Assembly: GCA_034440615.1 (NCBI GenBank)
Contig: JAOTOM010004681.1
Location: forward strand, 226,001-290,000
DNA from: Ashinkailepas kermadecensis
Lineage: Eukaryota; Arthropoda; Thecostraca; Neolepadidae
Direction: 5' to 3'
DNA length: 64,000 bases
Under the pieces are notes generated by a model that was not told the origin of the DNA, searched no databases, and saw nothing but the letters and a program-made list of their open reading frames with translations. Shown here in pieces: positions 34,340-45,400 of this stretch. The first letter of the stretch is position 1. The number at the start of each line of letters is the position of its first letter. The translations under genes and the position numbers were made by a program.

Positions 34340-35887
34340 GGAATAGTTTTTTTTACAAGCCTCATTGCTTCAAATGTCAAGCGATTTGCCAAGCAGTACC
34401 TCGACAGGCTTGGTGTGACAAGCAAACGGTGGTATGACAATCTGCCGGGAGACAAATGGGTCAAGGCATTCTGCCAACAGAATGGACTGACAAAGCGGAT
34501 GGTGACAAACATCAGCCGAAAGCGGGCAGCTGTCGATCACAAAACAATTGAGGCATACATTACCGAGCTCGCCGACAGTCTCGCTGGGGTTCCCGCTGAG
34601 AATCTGATCAACTATGACGAAACGGGACTCACAGATGATCCTGGCAGGCGAAAATGTATCGTTCGTCGTGGAAGCCGCTACCTCTGAAACCGTGGCAAAC
34701 CACAGCAAGGTGACGACCAGTGTGATGTTTGCAGGAACTGCCAGCGGCCATCTGCTCCCACCGTTTGTCGTGTACAAGGCCAAGAACATGTACCTGGAGT
34801 GGACGACAGGAGGCCCTCGAGGCGCCCGCTACGCGTTTTCAAAGAGTGGGTGGTTTGATGAAACGTCATTTGAAGATTGGTTCATGAACATCTGCCTGCC
34901 GTATCTACATCGAAAGCAAGTACCAAAAGCTATCATCGGAGACAACTTGTCGAGCCACATCAGTGAGAAGGTGGTCCAAAAGTGCAACGAGAACAACGTA
35001 AGGTTCATATGTCTCCCACCGAACTCGACACACCTAACACAACCACTTGACGTCGCCTTCTTCTCGTCGCTCAAGAAGAAATGGAAGAAGGTTATCGGAG
35101 ACTGGAAGGCGACGCCGTCTGGGAAAAAGTACGACACCCTGCCGAAGAATATGTTCCCGGCGCGCCTGAAGGAGTTGATCTCCGTCCTGAACACTGACAA
35201 TCTCAAGTCGGGATTCAAGATCTGCGGGATTCATCCTCTCGACAAAACACCGGTCCTGGAAAAGCTCCCGAAAAAGCGCTCTGATGACGGCGACGCCGCA
35301 ATCGATGCCGTTATCGTCGACCATCTCCAAGCTCTCCGTGGCTCAAAGAACACAGCTGGACCGTCCCGTCGCCGCAGGACGAAACCGAACGTCCTGCCCG
35401 GCAGGTCGGTGCGCATCAGCTCATCCGATTCTGGTGACAGCGAGGCTGAGGATCTTCCCGAATCGTCGCCGTCCGAGGAGGACGAAGGCAGTTGCGAACA
35501 GAAGAAAGCGAGGACGGAAGGGAAAGAGGAGGATCAAAGAGATGACGGGTCGACCGAAAGCGACCAGGAGCAGGGATGTGACAGTTCGCCCTTGGGGATC
35601 AACTGGAGCCGTGTCGCCCAGGGAGATTTCGTCATCGTCAAGTTGGTGGGGAAGAAGGGGACAAAGCTGTTCCTTGCACAAGTTGTCGCCACAGACCCCC
35701 CCCAAGCGTGTTATTCCTCAAGAAGCAGCCGAGGTTCACGTTTGTGTTTCCCGCAACGGAAGACGTCAGTCTCATCGAACGCGATCAGGTGCTCCGCCAA
35801 GTCAAGAAGATCACACCCGACCGCCGGGGACTGATATGGACCGTCGACTTCGACATCGATGCGGAGACGCTTCCAGCGACTGTCTGA
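34340..35887 (+). pseudogene. pogo-like transposase, third family, frameshifted
   Basis: This diverged relative of the 12261 transposase begins within the CENP-B-like domain (VKRFAKQYLDRLG, RWYDNLPGDKWVKAF), then shows NYDETGLTDDPG, IIGDNLSSHIS and LTQPLDVAFFSSLKKKW as the three aspartate motifs. An acidic, lysine-rich linker (35400-35560) follows, and a C-terminal domain with GDFVIVKLVG, LFLAQV, RFTFVFPA and DRRGLIW resembles the C-terminus of the other pogo-like proteins here. Frame breaks lie near 34670 and 35700. The N-terminal helix-turn-helix was not found. The downstream GGCTAAAG motif recurs, including an inverted pair at 36159-36166 and 36186-36193, and may be subterminal binding sites. 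Confidence 0.75.
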
Positions 35888-36361
35888 ATGGCACTGGCAT
35901 TATTGTGACTGTGCGGTTCAGTCGTCACTGGGCATACTTGTGATGGCGTGATTGAGTTGATTTGTGTGCAGATAAGTTTCAACTTTCATGTGCCCAACTG
36001 TTGATCTATGCTCATTGTGGCTGTTTGGCTGTGATAAACGTGTTCTGAAGGTTTAAAAAATGGTTAGGAACCTTCTAATTGTTTTTTTTTAACTACCGCG
36101 GTGGCTAAAGTTAGAACCGGACGTCTTATTCACTGGCCAACGTGAAAAAGTGGAAGGTGGCTAAAGATCGGAAACCCAGTCCAAACTTTAGCCAGCCACA
36201 ATTTTTTTTAAAATTGACCCCTCCCATTTCGGGGGGAGGGGGTTCTTGGCAACTTTCAAAGCTCACGAACCAGCAATGTTTTTGACACCATTGACATTGT
36301 TCTATGTTGGATAGCAAAAAAGTTATTCAAGTTTGAAGCTGCAAAATGGCTAAAGTTTTAC
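35888..36361. other. 3' region of the third pogo-like element
   Basis: No gene is seen. Repeated GGCTAAAG motifs (about 36102, 36159, 36186 reversed and 36345) are the only structure. A clean terminal inverted repeat was not identified. Confidence 0.4.
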
Positions 36362-36467
36362 GGTACATCTGCCATACGAACTTTTGCGCATTCGTACATT
36401 TGCTTACGTACATTTGCCTACGTACATCTGCAATACGTACATTTGTCCATTCGTGCGTTTGTCCTAG
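36362..36467. repeat. Seven 14-16-bp imperfect repeats (CGTACATTTGC type)
   Basis: Units starting near 36362, 36377, 36393, 36407, 36421, 36436 and 36452 share a CGTACATTTG core. The last unit is the target site of the SINE that follows. Confidence 0.75.
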
Positions 36468-36625
36468 TTAGTTATTGGTTTTACGACACGTCGACCGTTG
36501 AGTCATGTAGCGTCGCCAATCTCTCACGCCGATTGGTCGCGGGCGAAGAGTAGCGACAGGTGAGACTCGAACCCACAACCTTTCAATTGTGAGACTAGCA
36601 TCTTACCCCTAGACCACTCGTCCCC
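36468..36625 (-). mobile_element. tRNA-derived SINE with LINE-like 3' end and perfect target duplication
   Basis: This 158-bp minus-strand element is flanked by a 16-bp perfect duplication (36452-36467 and 36626-36641). Its 5' part is tRNA-like: box A TGGTCTAGGGG (complement of 36606-36616) and box B GGTTCGAGTCT (complement of 36563-36573), the internal promoter of RNA polymerase III. A perfect 5-bp stem CACAA/TTGTG resembles an anticodon arm but overlaps the T arm, so the tRNA fold is degenerate. The 3' part has the LINE-type stem CGACAC (36484-36489)/GCGTCG (36510-36515) and a TTAG tail. Confidence 0.88.
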
Positions 36626-36641
36626 CGTGCGTTTGTCCTAG

Positions 36642-37092
36642 AATCACGCCAGCCAGCTTCTGTTATAATCCTCCGCCAGTGGTGGAACCCTAATGCTATC
36701 AATGGAGTGATGCTTCTAATGCTCCAGGACTTGGAATGACAGTTCCGTCCAATTGTGTGCCCTGTCAACGGCGCTTATTCGGAATTCGAATGCAATAGGC
36801 ACGCCATATGGTAGGACACTTGGGATATTTAGGATATTTTGATTGCTACAAGCTCGGCAATACAACGATACCTTATTGCCATTATGTTCCTATATAGCGA
36901 AAACCACATGTACCCAACTTGCATAATATAACATAATACTCACTTTAATCTGTACATGTAAGCACATAATTTCTGTATTTGTGTGCATAAATATATAAAT
37001 ACATCAGTGCGCTACTGTCAGCACATAAATATTGGTACACAGAAGTACCATAAGCTACTTCTATGCTTCAGATTATTGGGCTTCTATCGCCA
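36642..37092. other. No supportable gene
   Basis: This is AT-rich unique sequence without motifs. Confidence 0.4.
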
Positions 37093-37150
37093 GTTAGTTA
37101 CTTCTTAGGGTTTTGGGCGCATCAACTGCATTGGTTATACAGCGCCAATA
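37093..37150 (-). repeat. LINE/SINE 3' terminus fragment
   Basis: A TTAG-type tail and a GGCGC (37116-37120)/GCGCC (37142-37146) stem match the 3' ends of the LINEs in this window. Nothing upstream of it could be assigned to RNase H, so it is an isolated terminus or the end of an unrecognised SINE. Confidence 0.55.
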
Positions 37151-37524
37151 AGTCAAATTCGGGCCTGTGCCTATGAGATTGAAAATGTGTGTGAGAAATT
37201 ATAAAATAGAATAGCTCATGATAGAAAGTGTGGACGTGCATGATAAATGAAGTCACGGCGTATTGCGATCCCGCAAGGACGTCTGAAGGGATTGCAAATA
37301 GTTCGCTCACCATTACAAGTCCACGATTACTAACCATTCTCAATCAGTGTTCAAGCACAATATCGATTGGTTTGCATTAAGGATGCCGATGGTATATTTC
37401 CATCTTGGTTCCGTGACTATGTTTCACTTGGTACGTGTACCTGGGCTCTGACGGTAAGGGTTGGGCCGGGGTGTTCGAGTCGCAAATGCTCGGGTTCTTT
37501 AACTGAAACTTCATTTCGGTTCAG

Positions 37525-37776
37525 ATGCGGCGCGTGTCGGTCGCACTCAGCCAAGACGCCCTCGCCAACGACCGCCAAGGCACGAACCGGGTAGTGTTCG
37601 ACCGCGTGGCTCGCGGGGAAGCCGGCGCAACAGTCAGCTTTAATTCCGCGAGGCAAATGATGAACAGGGAAAGAATGGTTGTTGTTGAACTTGTTTGCCG
37701 CGTGGCTCGCGGGGAAGCAGGCGCATCAGTCAGCTTTAATTCCGCGAGGCAAATGATGAACAGGGAAAGAGTTTAA
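37525..37776 (+). other. Exon-like open frame with an in-frame 96-bp duplication
   Basis: Following an acceptor-like TTCGGTTCAG, an 84-residue frame contains two copies of a 32-residue unit (RVARGEAGA, SVSFNSARQMMNRER) from a tandem duplication of period 96 (37602 and 37698). The product is not recognised. The duplication keeps frame, which is suggestive but also expected one time in three. Confidence 0.35.
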
Positions 37777-38178
37777 ACCTGTTTCTTATGAATACTCACT
37801 TCGGACGTATAGTGCACTGGCATCCACAAGGAACCCCCAAGGTAGACAGCATGCCGCCTCTGTCGAGCGTTGTGTCCTTGCTCACCTCGTTGGGCGCGCA
37901 TAAAGCGGTACAGTAATACTTTTTTGCATTGAAACAGCTTGTTTATTTGTTTATTGTTTATTGTCCAGTCTCCAACAGCATATTGTGCCCTTTTCAGAAG
38001 CCATTAGCTAGAAAGCAATACTTGCAATGAACGAAGCTTGTAAATCATCCCTTATGTTATCTACGCAAAACGTTATTTGTTACGCTGTTCGGTAAGCCTT
38101 GTTCAGGAACGGTTGCAATGCTATATTTAATTCCATATTTGTTACGGCGTGTTCACGATGTCAATTCAGTTTGCCGCC
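37777..38178. other. No supportable gene before the minisatellite
   Basis: No gene motifs are seen. Confidence 0.4.
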
Positions 38179-39426
38179 GGCTTCACGGTACCCGCTGTGG
38201 TGACGGGCGCCATGGCGCATCCCGGCGGCTTCACGGTACCCGCTGTGGTGACGGGCGCCATACCACATCCCGCCGGCTTCACGGTACCCGCTGTGGTGAC
38301 GGGCGCCATGGCGCATCCCGCCGGCTTCACGGTACCCGCTGTGGTGACGGGCGCCATACCACATCCCGCCGGCTTCACGGTACCCGCTGTGGTGACGGGC
38401 GCCATGGCGCATCCCGGCGGCTTCACGGTACCCGCTGTGGTGACGGGCGCCATACCACATCCCGCCGGCTTCACGGTACCCGCTGTGGTGACGGGCGCCA
38501 TGGCGCATCCCGGCGGCTTCACGGTACCCGCTGTGGTGACGGGCGCCATACCACATCCCGCCGGCTTCACGGTACCCGCTGTGGTGACGGGCGCCATGGC
38601 GCATCCCGGCGGCTTCACGGTACCCGCTGTGGTGACGGGCGCCATACCACATCCCGCCGGCTTCACGGTACCCGCTGTGGTGACGGGCGCCATGGCGCAT
38701 CCCGCCGGCTTCACGGTACCCGCTGTGGTGACGGGCGCCATACCACATCCCGCCGGCTTCACGGTACCCGCTGTGGTGACGGGCGCCATGGCGCATCCCG
38801 CCGGCTTCACGGTACCCGCTGTGGTGACGGGCGCCATACCACATCCCGCCGGCTTCACGGTACCCGCTGTGGTGACGGGCGCCATACCACATCCCGCCGG
38901 CTTCACGGTACCCGCTGTGGTGACGGGCGCCATACCACATCCCGCCGGCTTCACGGTACCCGCTGTGGTGACGGGCGCCATGGCGCATCCCGCCGGCTTC
39001 ACGGTACCCGCTGTGGTGACGGGCGCCATACCACATCCCGCCGGCTTCACGGTACCCGCTGTGGTGACGGGCGCCATACCACATCCCGCCGGCTTCACGG
39101 TACCCGCTGTGGTGACGGGCGCCATACCACATCCCGCCGGCTTCACGGTACCCGCTGTGGTGACGGGCGCCATACCACATCCCGCCGGCTTCACGGTACC
39201 CGCTGTGATGACGGGCGCCATACCACATCCCGCCGGCTTCACGGTACCCGCTGTGGTGACAGGCGCCATACCACATCCCGCCGGCTTCACGGTACCCGCT
39301 GTGGTGACGGGCGCCATACCACATCCCGCCGGCTTCACGGTACCCGCTGTGGTGACGGGCGCCATACCACATCCCGCCGGCTTCACGGTACCCGCTGTGG
39401 TGACGGGCGCCATGGCGCATCCCGGC
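38179..39426. repeat. 48-bp minisatellite, 26 copies
   Basis: Twenty-six head-to-tail units of exactly 48 bp are almost identical except at two places: ATGGCG versus ATACCA, and GGC versus GCC at the unit end. The two unit types alternate regularly through the first 14 units, giving a 96-bp higher-order period. They then give way to mostly ATACCA units, with ATGGCG units at positions 17 and 26. Each unit contains a KpnI-type GGTACC and a GGCGCC palindrome. The array is open in two plus and two minus frames because 48 is divisible by three. One plus frame would encode repeats of GFTVPAVVTGAIPHPA. No evidence favours coding. Confidence 0.97.
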
Positions 39427-40440
39427 GGCCGTGCCGTGGCCGACGCCACCTTCAGGGTGGTGCCTCGCATTTTTGCCCACCTCCTAGTGGTATTCTGAGA
39501 GGTCGCGGGCTGCATGCTGCCGGGCTTTTTCATCCTGATGTCGTCGAGAACTCGTGTGCTCTACAACGCAGTGCTGGGCCAAGTAGCTGCAGAATCCCAG
39601 CGCCTGCCACGCTAATCACCGACTGGGAGCGTGCGCTGCAAGGCGCGGCGATCGCGAGATGACATGACACCAACACGAAGGGATGCTGGTTTCATTATGT
39701 TCAGGCCGTGCTGAGAAAGGTACGAAAAACTAGACATGTCTGGCCTAACACAATACATGTTGTGCAGTTTTCCTTTCGATTCTCGGCTGTTGCTCATGGT
39801 CTTGCTCCGTCATATCTTACCGAGATTAATCACTCGGAAATAGCAACGTTTTTGGTGGCACTCGAAATATCAATGATATCCTATTTCTTACATTACGTCC
39901 CCCCCCCCCCCCCACTGTTTACTCTGTATATTCTAACGACATTCTCCACGAAGAGAAATATTTAGAATCACTCTTTTATCAACTGTGCTGGATTTGGTCC
40001 CACAAAAAAGCACCAGACAAGACACGTGACATAAAAAGCATCTGATATCTATGATGCACCGCGGTCAAGTACTATATTACCCATTGGCGCAATCAGTGTT
40101 GAAACATACCGACATGAAAACAAAGTTGGTTTCGCAAGCCCTACACCTAAAGAAATGCACCTTTCGCGAATATGCATCTCATTAAAAACAATCCATTGGT
40201 CAACGCAATAAGGACATAAGAAACTAATGCGATGCCGACAGAGTAGACTCCACGTTGGATGATCGCTCAGTTTGTGTTGAACGTCGGTGGTGTGTATGTG
40301 TGGGTGTTGTGTTGGTCTACTTGTCGACATTCGTGCGTGAGTGTTCAGTGGGGAATGGAGTGCAGATAGTGCCGGTGATGACGATGTATGCGCGTTAACA
40401 TTCCATTCAGGGTGGATTGTGTGGGACTGGCGTGAGCAAA
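39427..40440. other. No supportable gene; poly(C) run
   Basis: This is unique sequence with a 16-base C run at about 39899. No motif is recognised. Confidence 0.4.
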
Positions 40441-40455
40441 CGTCAGAATGAAGTG

Positions 40456-40470
40456 TGTGTATGCGTGTGC

Positions 40471-40521
<51 letters not shown>

Positions 40522-40525
40522 GCGT
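40456..40525. repeat. GT microsatellite
   Basis: An interrupted GT dinucleotide tract with GC variants. Confidence 0.95.
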
Positions 40526-40760
40526 GTTTGTTGAGGGCAGGTTTATGGTTGTTGATTTCTATGGACTCGACAATTTTCAGTTCCGCTACATCTTCGCATG
40601 TTCGAAGGGTGTTGACGCGAAAGTATTGTGGTGTAATCGTGTCATGGGGGTGGCTGCTGCAGGTGTAGTCGCCTAGAGGAGGATTCTGCGTTTTGTCGAT
40701 TGTGTCTTTGAGGTGTTCGTTGAACCATTGTTTGACGCCGCGTCGAGCTTCCACAATATA
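40526..40760 (-). pseudogene. Possible GIY-YIG end of a Penelope-like retroelement
   Basis: A minus-strand frame reads ARRGVKQWFNEHLKD, then a variable stretch, then ELKIVESIEINNHKPALNK. The spacing from RFNEHL-like to a final EAL-I-KP-LN resembles the C-terminal half of the GIY-YIG endonuclease found in Penelope-like elements. The GIY-YIG strands themselves are not visible and no reverse transcriptase is nearby, so this is a remnant at best. Confidence 0.35.
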
Positions 40761-41018
40761 TGGTGTTCTTGGTGTCGTGTGGGCTGATGAAGCATGTCAT
40801 GTCATAGACATACAATCACCCTTAATGGAATGTCAACGCGCATACATCGGCATCACCGACACTATCTGCACTCCCTTCCCCACTGAACACGCACGAATGG
40901 AAAAAAATAAAAACAAAAAACACCCCCACAAAAAAACAACAACCTACAAAAACAACAAAAAAATTAATTTAACCAAGTGTCTTCTTGTTCTGGCTCCTGT
41001 TTTTTTTTTTACCTTTTA

Positions 41019-41526
41019 TAGTGGGGGCGCTTAGCCCAAATATTCAAAAGAATTGAGCATTTTGTGATACAAGCACCAAATTTGGCACAAATGTACATTA
41101 ATATGTTGCGAACATTTTCAGATATTGGGCCACTTGAAATTCTCTCTTTATGTCCGCCATATTGGATTTCAAAATGGCCGCCACTTGAAATCTACATTTG
41201 CTATTATCTCTGGACATAATGCAGCTATTGACTTGATTCTGGTATCTAAATGTATGTTTTTGGGGGCAAGGAATCCAATGGTACCAATTTCAACTTAATA
41301 TTATCTATCACAGTGTGTTATATAATTTTATTTGGAAATTATCTAGGCAAATATTGGATTCAACACAATACTTTGAAAAGAATGTCTCAGTTCTGTAAAT
41401 GTCTTAGGTATAATACTGACATGCTACATGGTCTGGTATTTGAGGCTAGGTGTACTGGTATCTGAGGCTAGGTATATACCGGTACTGAAGATACGTGTAC
41501 ATAAACAGTGTCATGTTAACAAGTTC
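41019..41526. repeat. Left terminal inverted repeat of the Academ-like element
   Basis: This is the reverse complement of 47080-47577. The inner boundary falls at AACAAGTTCA. The first 17 bp differ from the other tip at two positions. Confidence 0.93.
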
Positions 41527-42445
41527 AAGTGCTGGCTAAACCACTTGTCTGGTGGGCACGACAGAGGCAGGTTGTCTAATAGCCAACCTGGTCTTACTTT
41601 TTTGGGGTTTATCTGAAATTCTTACTATAAGGCTTTAAATTAGAAATGTTTTATATAAAGTAGTATTTTGAGTGAAGTGTGTATTCCACACTGACAGTTT
41701 TGATGGAGGCCATTCACATTAAAAGACAAAAGCCAGAATTGAACAGAGACAATGGATATTTTATTCCTCCAGCCTATGATGAACTTTTAAGAATATAACA
41801 ACTCACAACCTATTACCTATAATGATTACTGTTAGAAGCCTATTACCTATGTTTACTGTTAGAAGCCTATTGCCTATTACCTATGTTTACTGCTAGGAGC
41901 CCACTACCTTTTAATTACCTTTTAATTATCTCCTATTATTTACTGAACATTATTATGTGATGACACCTTTTACTCAACAGTTATCAGTGACATTAATTAT
42001 TCTATAAAAATGTATATAATCTGTTACATGTATCATTTACCTCATAGGCTTGAAGAAGGTGATAGCATATTCACCGAAACGTTGCCAGTTTAATAAACAT
42101 AAGAAGTTGAAAAATCCATAAAATGTTGTCATTATAGTTTTGACATGTTCTGAATTTAACACGAAGGCTGTAATTAACAGAACGGGGTATGTCTGGAAAA
42201 TGTACTGTCCAACCTAATAAGAGTTTAGACTGATTTATATTTAAATCTTGGCTGTGTAAATATTGTAAGAATTTATGAATTCAAATGTTTTGTAAATATT
42301 CAATAAATTGGGGAATATTTTTTAACTAAAGAATCTCATGTGATTTTATTTCTCTTCTTGCCTCCGGTATGGGTGAAAATTTAATTCCGGCATAATCTTA
42401 ACATTATATCATTGTATCGTTGCAGATTCAGAAGACAGTTCCACC

Positions 42446-45400
42446 ATGTCCAAGAGCTTCAGACTAGCTGATGTTGAGCGAGCTTCACCATCAACATCAC
42501 AGCACCTCACCACAACTGACTGGAAGTTATGCCTTATATGTCAAGAGGACAAGACGGAGACACTGACCAAACCTGACCAATCAAAGAGAAAAGACATTGG
42601 GAGTGGGTACAGTTCACTCGCAGAGAACTTGGTCAAATTCAGTGAACTTGGAGAGCTTCCAGGATCATTTCACCTGGAAAGACTCGATGATGGTCATGGC
42701 ATTGAAGCTGCGATGGTTGCACACGGTGCAAAATATCATCAGACATGCAGGCTCCAGTACAACAATACCAAACTGCAGAGAGCACAAAAGAGAGCACTCA
42801 AGAAAGAATGTGAGAGCGATGAGGAACAAGCTGCATGCAAACGCACCAGGTTACATTCACGCTCATCGAGTACAGAGAAGAAGGTCCCAGAAAATTGTTT
42901 CTTCTGTGAACAACCTGCTGGGGCTGACAGTCTTCGGAAAGCTGCAACATTCCAAATGGACGAACGGGTGCGTGCCTGTGCAAGCCTTCTTGGTGATACA
43001 GAACTGCTGGGCCGTCTCAGTGGTGGGGACATGATAGCGTTGGACGCCCAGTATCACCCACGGTGCTTGATAGGACTTTACAATCGCACAAGAAAGGCCC
43101 AGTCAACAGGATCACAGGACACAAAACAAGAGCGAGCAATGTCGGCAGTTGTCTTCGCTGAACTCGTCCTCTACATTGAAGAAACCAGACAAGATGAGGA
43201 GACGGCACCAGTATTCAGATTGGCTGACCTTGTCCAGCTCTATCAGTCCAGAATGGAACAGCTAGGAGTCCAGCTCGACACGAGAGTCCACTCCACACGA
43301 CTGAAACAGAGACTGTTGGCTCAGTTTCCTGACATGCGGGCACACACCAAGGGGAGAGACATCCTGATGGCATTTGAAGAAGATGTCGGTGCTGCTCTTG
43401 CCACAGCCTGCGAGCTGGACAGTGATAGTGATGCAGTCCATCTTGCCCATGCTGCACAGATTGTTCGCCGTCACATGTTTGGAGAAGCCAAGCCCTTCAC
43501 AGGATTCCCTGAAGTATGTCAAGAAGAATCTGTGCCACCGTTGCTGCTTGCCCTAGTCAGTATGATCCTAGAGGGACCCAGCATCAAGGAACAGATGGCA
43601 GACACTAACCCTGCAGCAATTGCCACAGCTCAGATACTGAAGTTCAACAGCATCAAACACAAGCGAACACGTGGCACCACATCATCCACCAGTGTCAGGC
43701 ACAGTGTTGCACAGGAGACCCCACTTCCAATATACATAGGGATGATGCTGCATGCTCATACACGCAAGAAGGAATTGGTCGACAGACTGTCACACCTTGG
43801 CCTGAGCATCTCCTATGATAGAGTGCTCCAGCTCTCAGCACAGATGGGCAACAGTGTCTGCCAACAGTTTCACATAGAACGAGTGGTCTGCCCTCCGAAG
43901 ATGCGTGGCAAAGTGTTTACAACTGCCGCTGTAGACAATATAGATCACAACCCCAGTGCAACAACATCAAAGGACTCCTTCCATGGTACCGCTATCTCCC
44001 TCATACAACATCCTTCTTACACTGGTGAAGGAGTGGATCGGAGTATCGTCATTGTTGGAGGATCTGGGGATGCACGGTCCAAGACAGTCGCCCCCTTGCC
44101 GCACTACTACACTGATGTACCCCCTGTCACTAGCAGCATCAAGAAGTCACCTGTCCCAGCTGCTAAAGTGGCGTCATTGACCAGAGGAGACTTCAAACAG
44201 CAGACTGATGAAGAATACCAATGGCTAGGCAATGCAAAGCGAGTCCTGGAAGACAACACTGGTACAGTGGACAATGACAACACATCTTGGGCTGCATTTC
44301 ATGCCAGCCGACAGCCACCAGATGCTCGAGTCATCTGCCCCACGTCGCTGCTTCCACTCTTCCTGGAGAGTGCCCACACAGTGGCCATGATCCGGCACTC
44401 AATGGACGTCGTGAAGAATGCTGTGGAACACCTGAATCCTGGACAGACACCAGTGGTCACCTTTGATCAGCCACTGTTTGCTTTGGCCAAGCAGATACAG
44501 TGGAAGTGGCCAGAGAGCTATGGTGAAGACCAGATAGTGGTGATGTTTGGTGGCCTCCACATAGAGATGGCGGCACTGAGGACACTGGGGGACTGGCTGA
44601 AAGGGAGTGGTTGGGTGCAAGCACTTGTGCAAGCCGAGATTGCGACAGCAGGGACAGCAGACTCATTCCTGCGAGCATCCCATGTCTTGCGCACAAGAAG
44701 AGCACATCAAGTGACTGCAGCAGCACTGTACATCCTGCAACACCGTGCCTACAACCACTACTGTCTGGGAGAAACCAGGGATGCAGAGGACCTTCCGGAG
44801 TTTGAAGACTGGTGTTGCCAGAGAGGAGAAGACATCCCCCAGTTTCAATACTGGGCAACCGTGCTGGAACTAGAACTGTTGGTTCTAGTGTATGTGCGTT
44901 CTCTCAGGCAGGGATCGTTAATGATGTACCTCGATGCTCTGACAGAGCTGGTCCCCTGGTTCCATGCACTGGATCACACCCACTATGCTAGGTGGATACC
45001 AGTGCACCTGAAGGACATGGCCGAACTCACCATCAAACACCCAGATGTAGCCAGGAAATTCAGGGAAAGCCACTTCACCGTTCAGAAAACACAGAGGGTG
45101 TTCTCTTCAATCCCGATTGACCAGGCACATGAGCAGAATAATGCCTGCATCAAAGGAGACGGTGGAGCAGTTGGGCTCACTGACAACCCTAGTGCCCTAC
45201 GTCGCTGGATGGTTGCGGGACCAGAAGTTGCCAGGGTGATCGAAGAATTCCAGGATGGGAACCAACACTGGAGACGGCAAACAGCAGACACACGTCATCA
45301 TGATCAGACGCCAAGTGTACAGGCCTCATTTGTGAAAGATGTTCGCTCTCTCGTCGGTGTCATAGAGGAGATGGGCAACCCATTCGAGGAGGAGAGTCAG

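Noticed and set aside
36362..36467. A CRISPR array
   Set aside because: Repeats are 14-16 bp, contiguous and diverged with no unique spacers, in a eukaryotic context. None of the other arrays (60 bp, 48 bp, 28 bp) has spacers either.
36541..36625. A functional tRNA gene
   Set aside because: Box A and box B are present, but the anticodon and T arms overlap, the acceptor does not pair, and the unit is flanked by a 16-bp duplication with a LINE-type 3' end, so it is a SINE.
38118..39662. Long open frames of 440-510 residues on both strands through the 48-bp array
   Set aside because: The unit length is divisible by three and contains no stop in four frames, so openness is automatic. No other coding sign was seen.
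42030..42080. A Penelope-type repeat motif (GAAGAAGGTGATAG...CCGAAACGTTG) in the leader of the Academ-like element
   Set aside because: The motif is reminiscent of sequences seen near Penelope-like elements, but it is short and unsupported by other features here.
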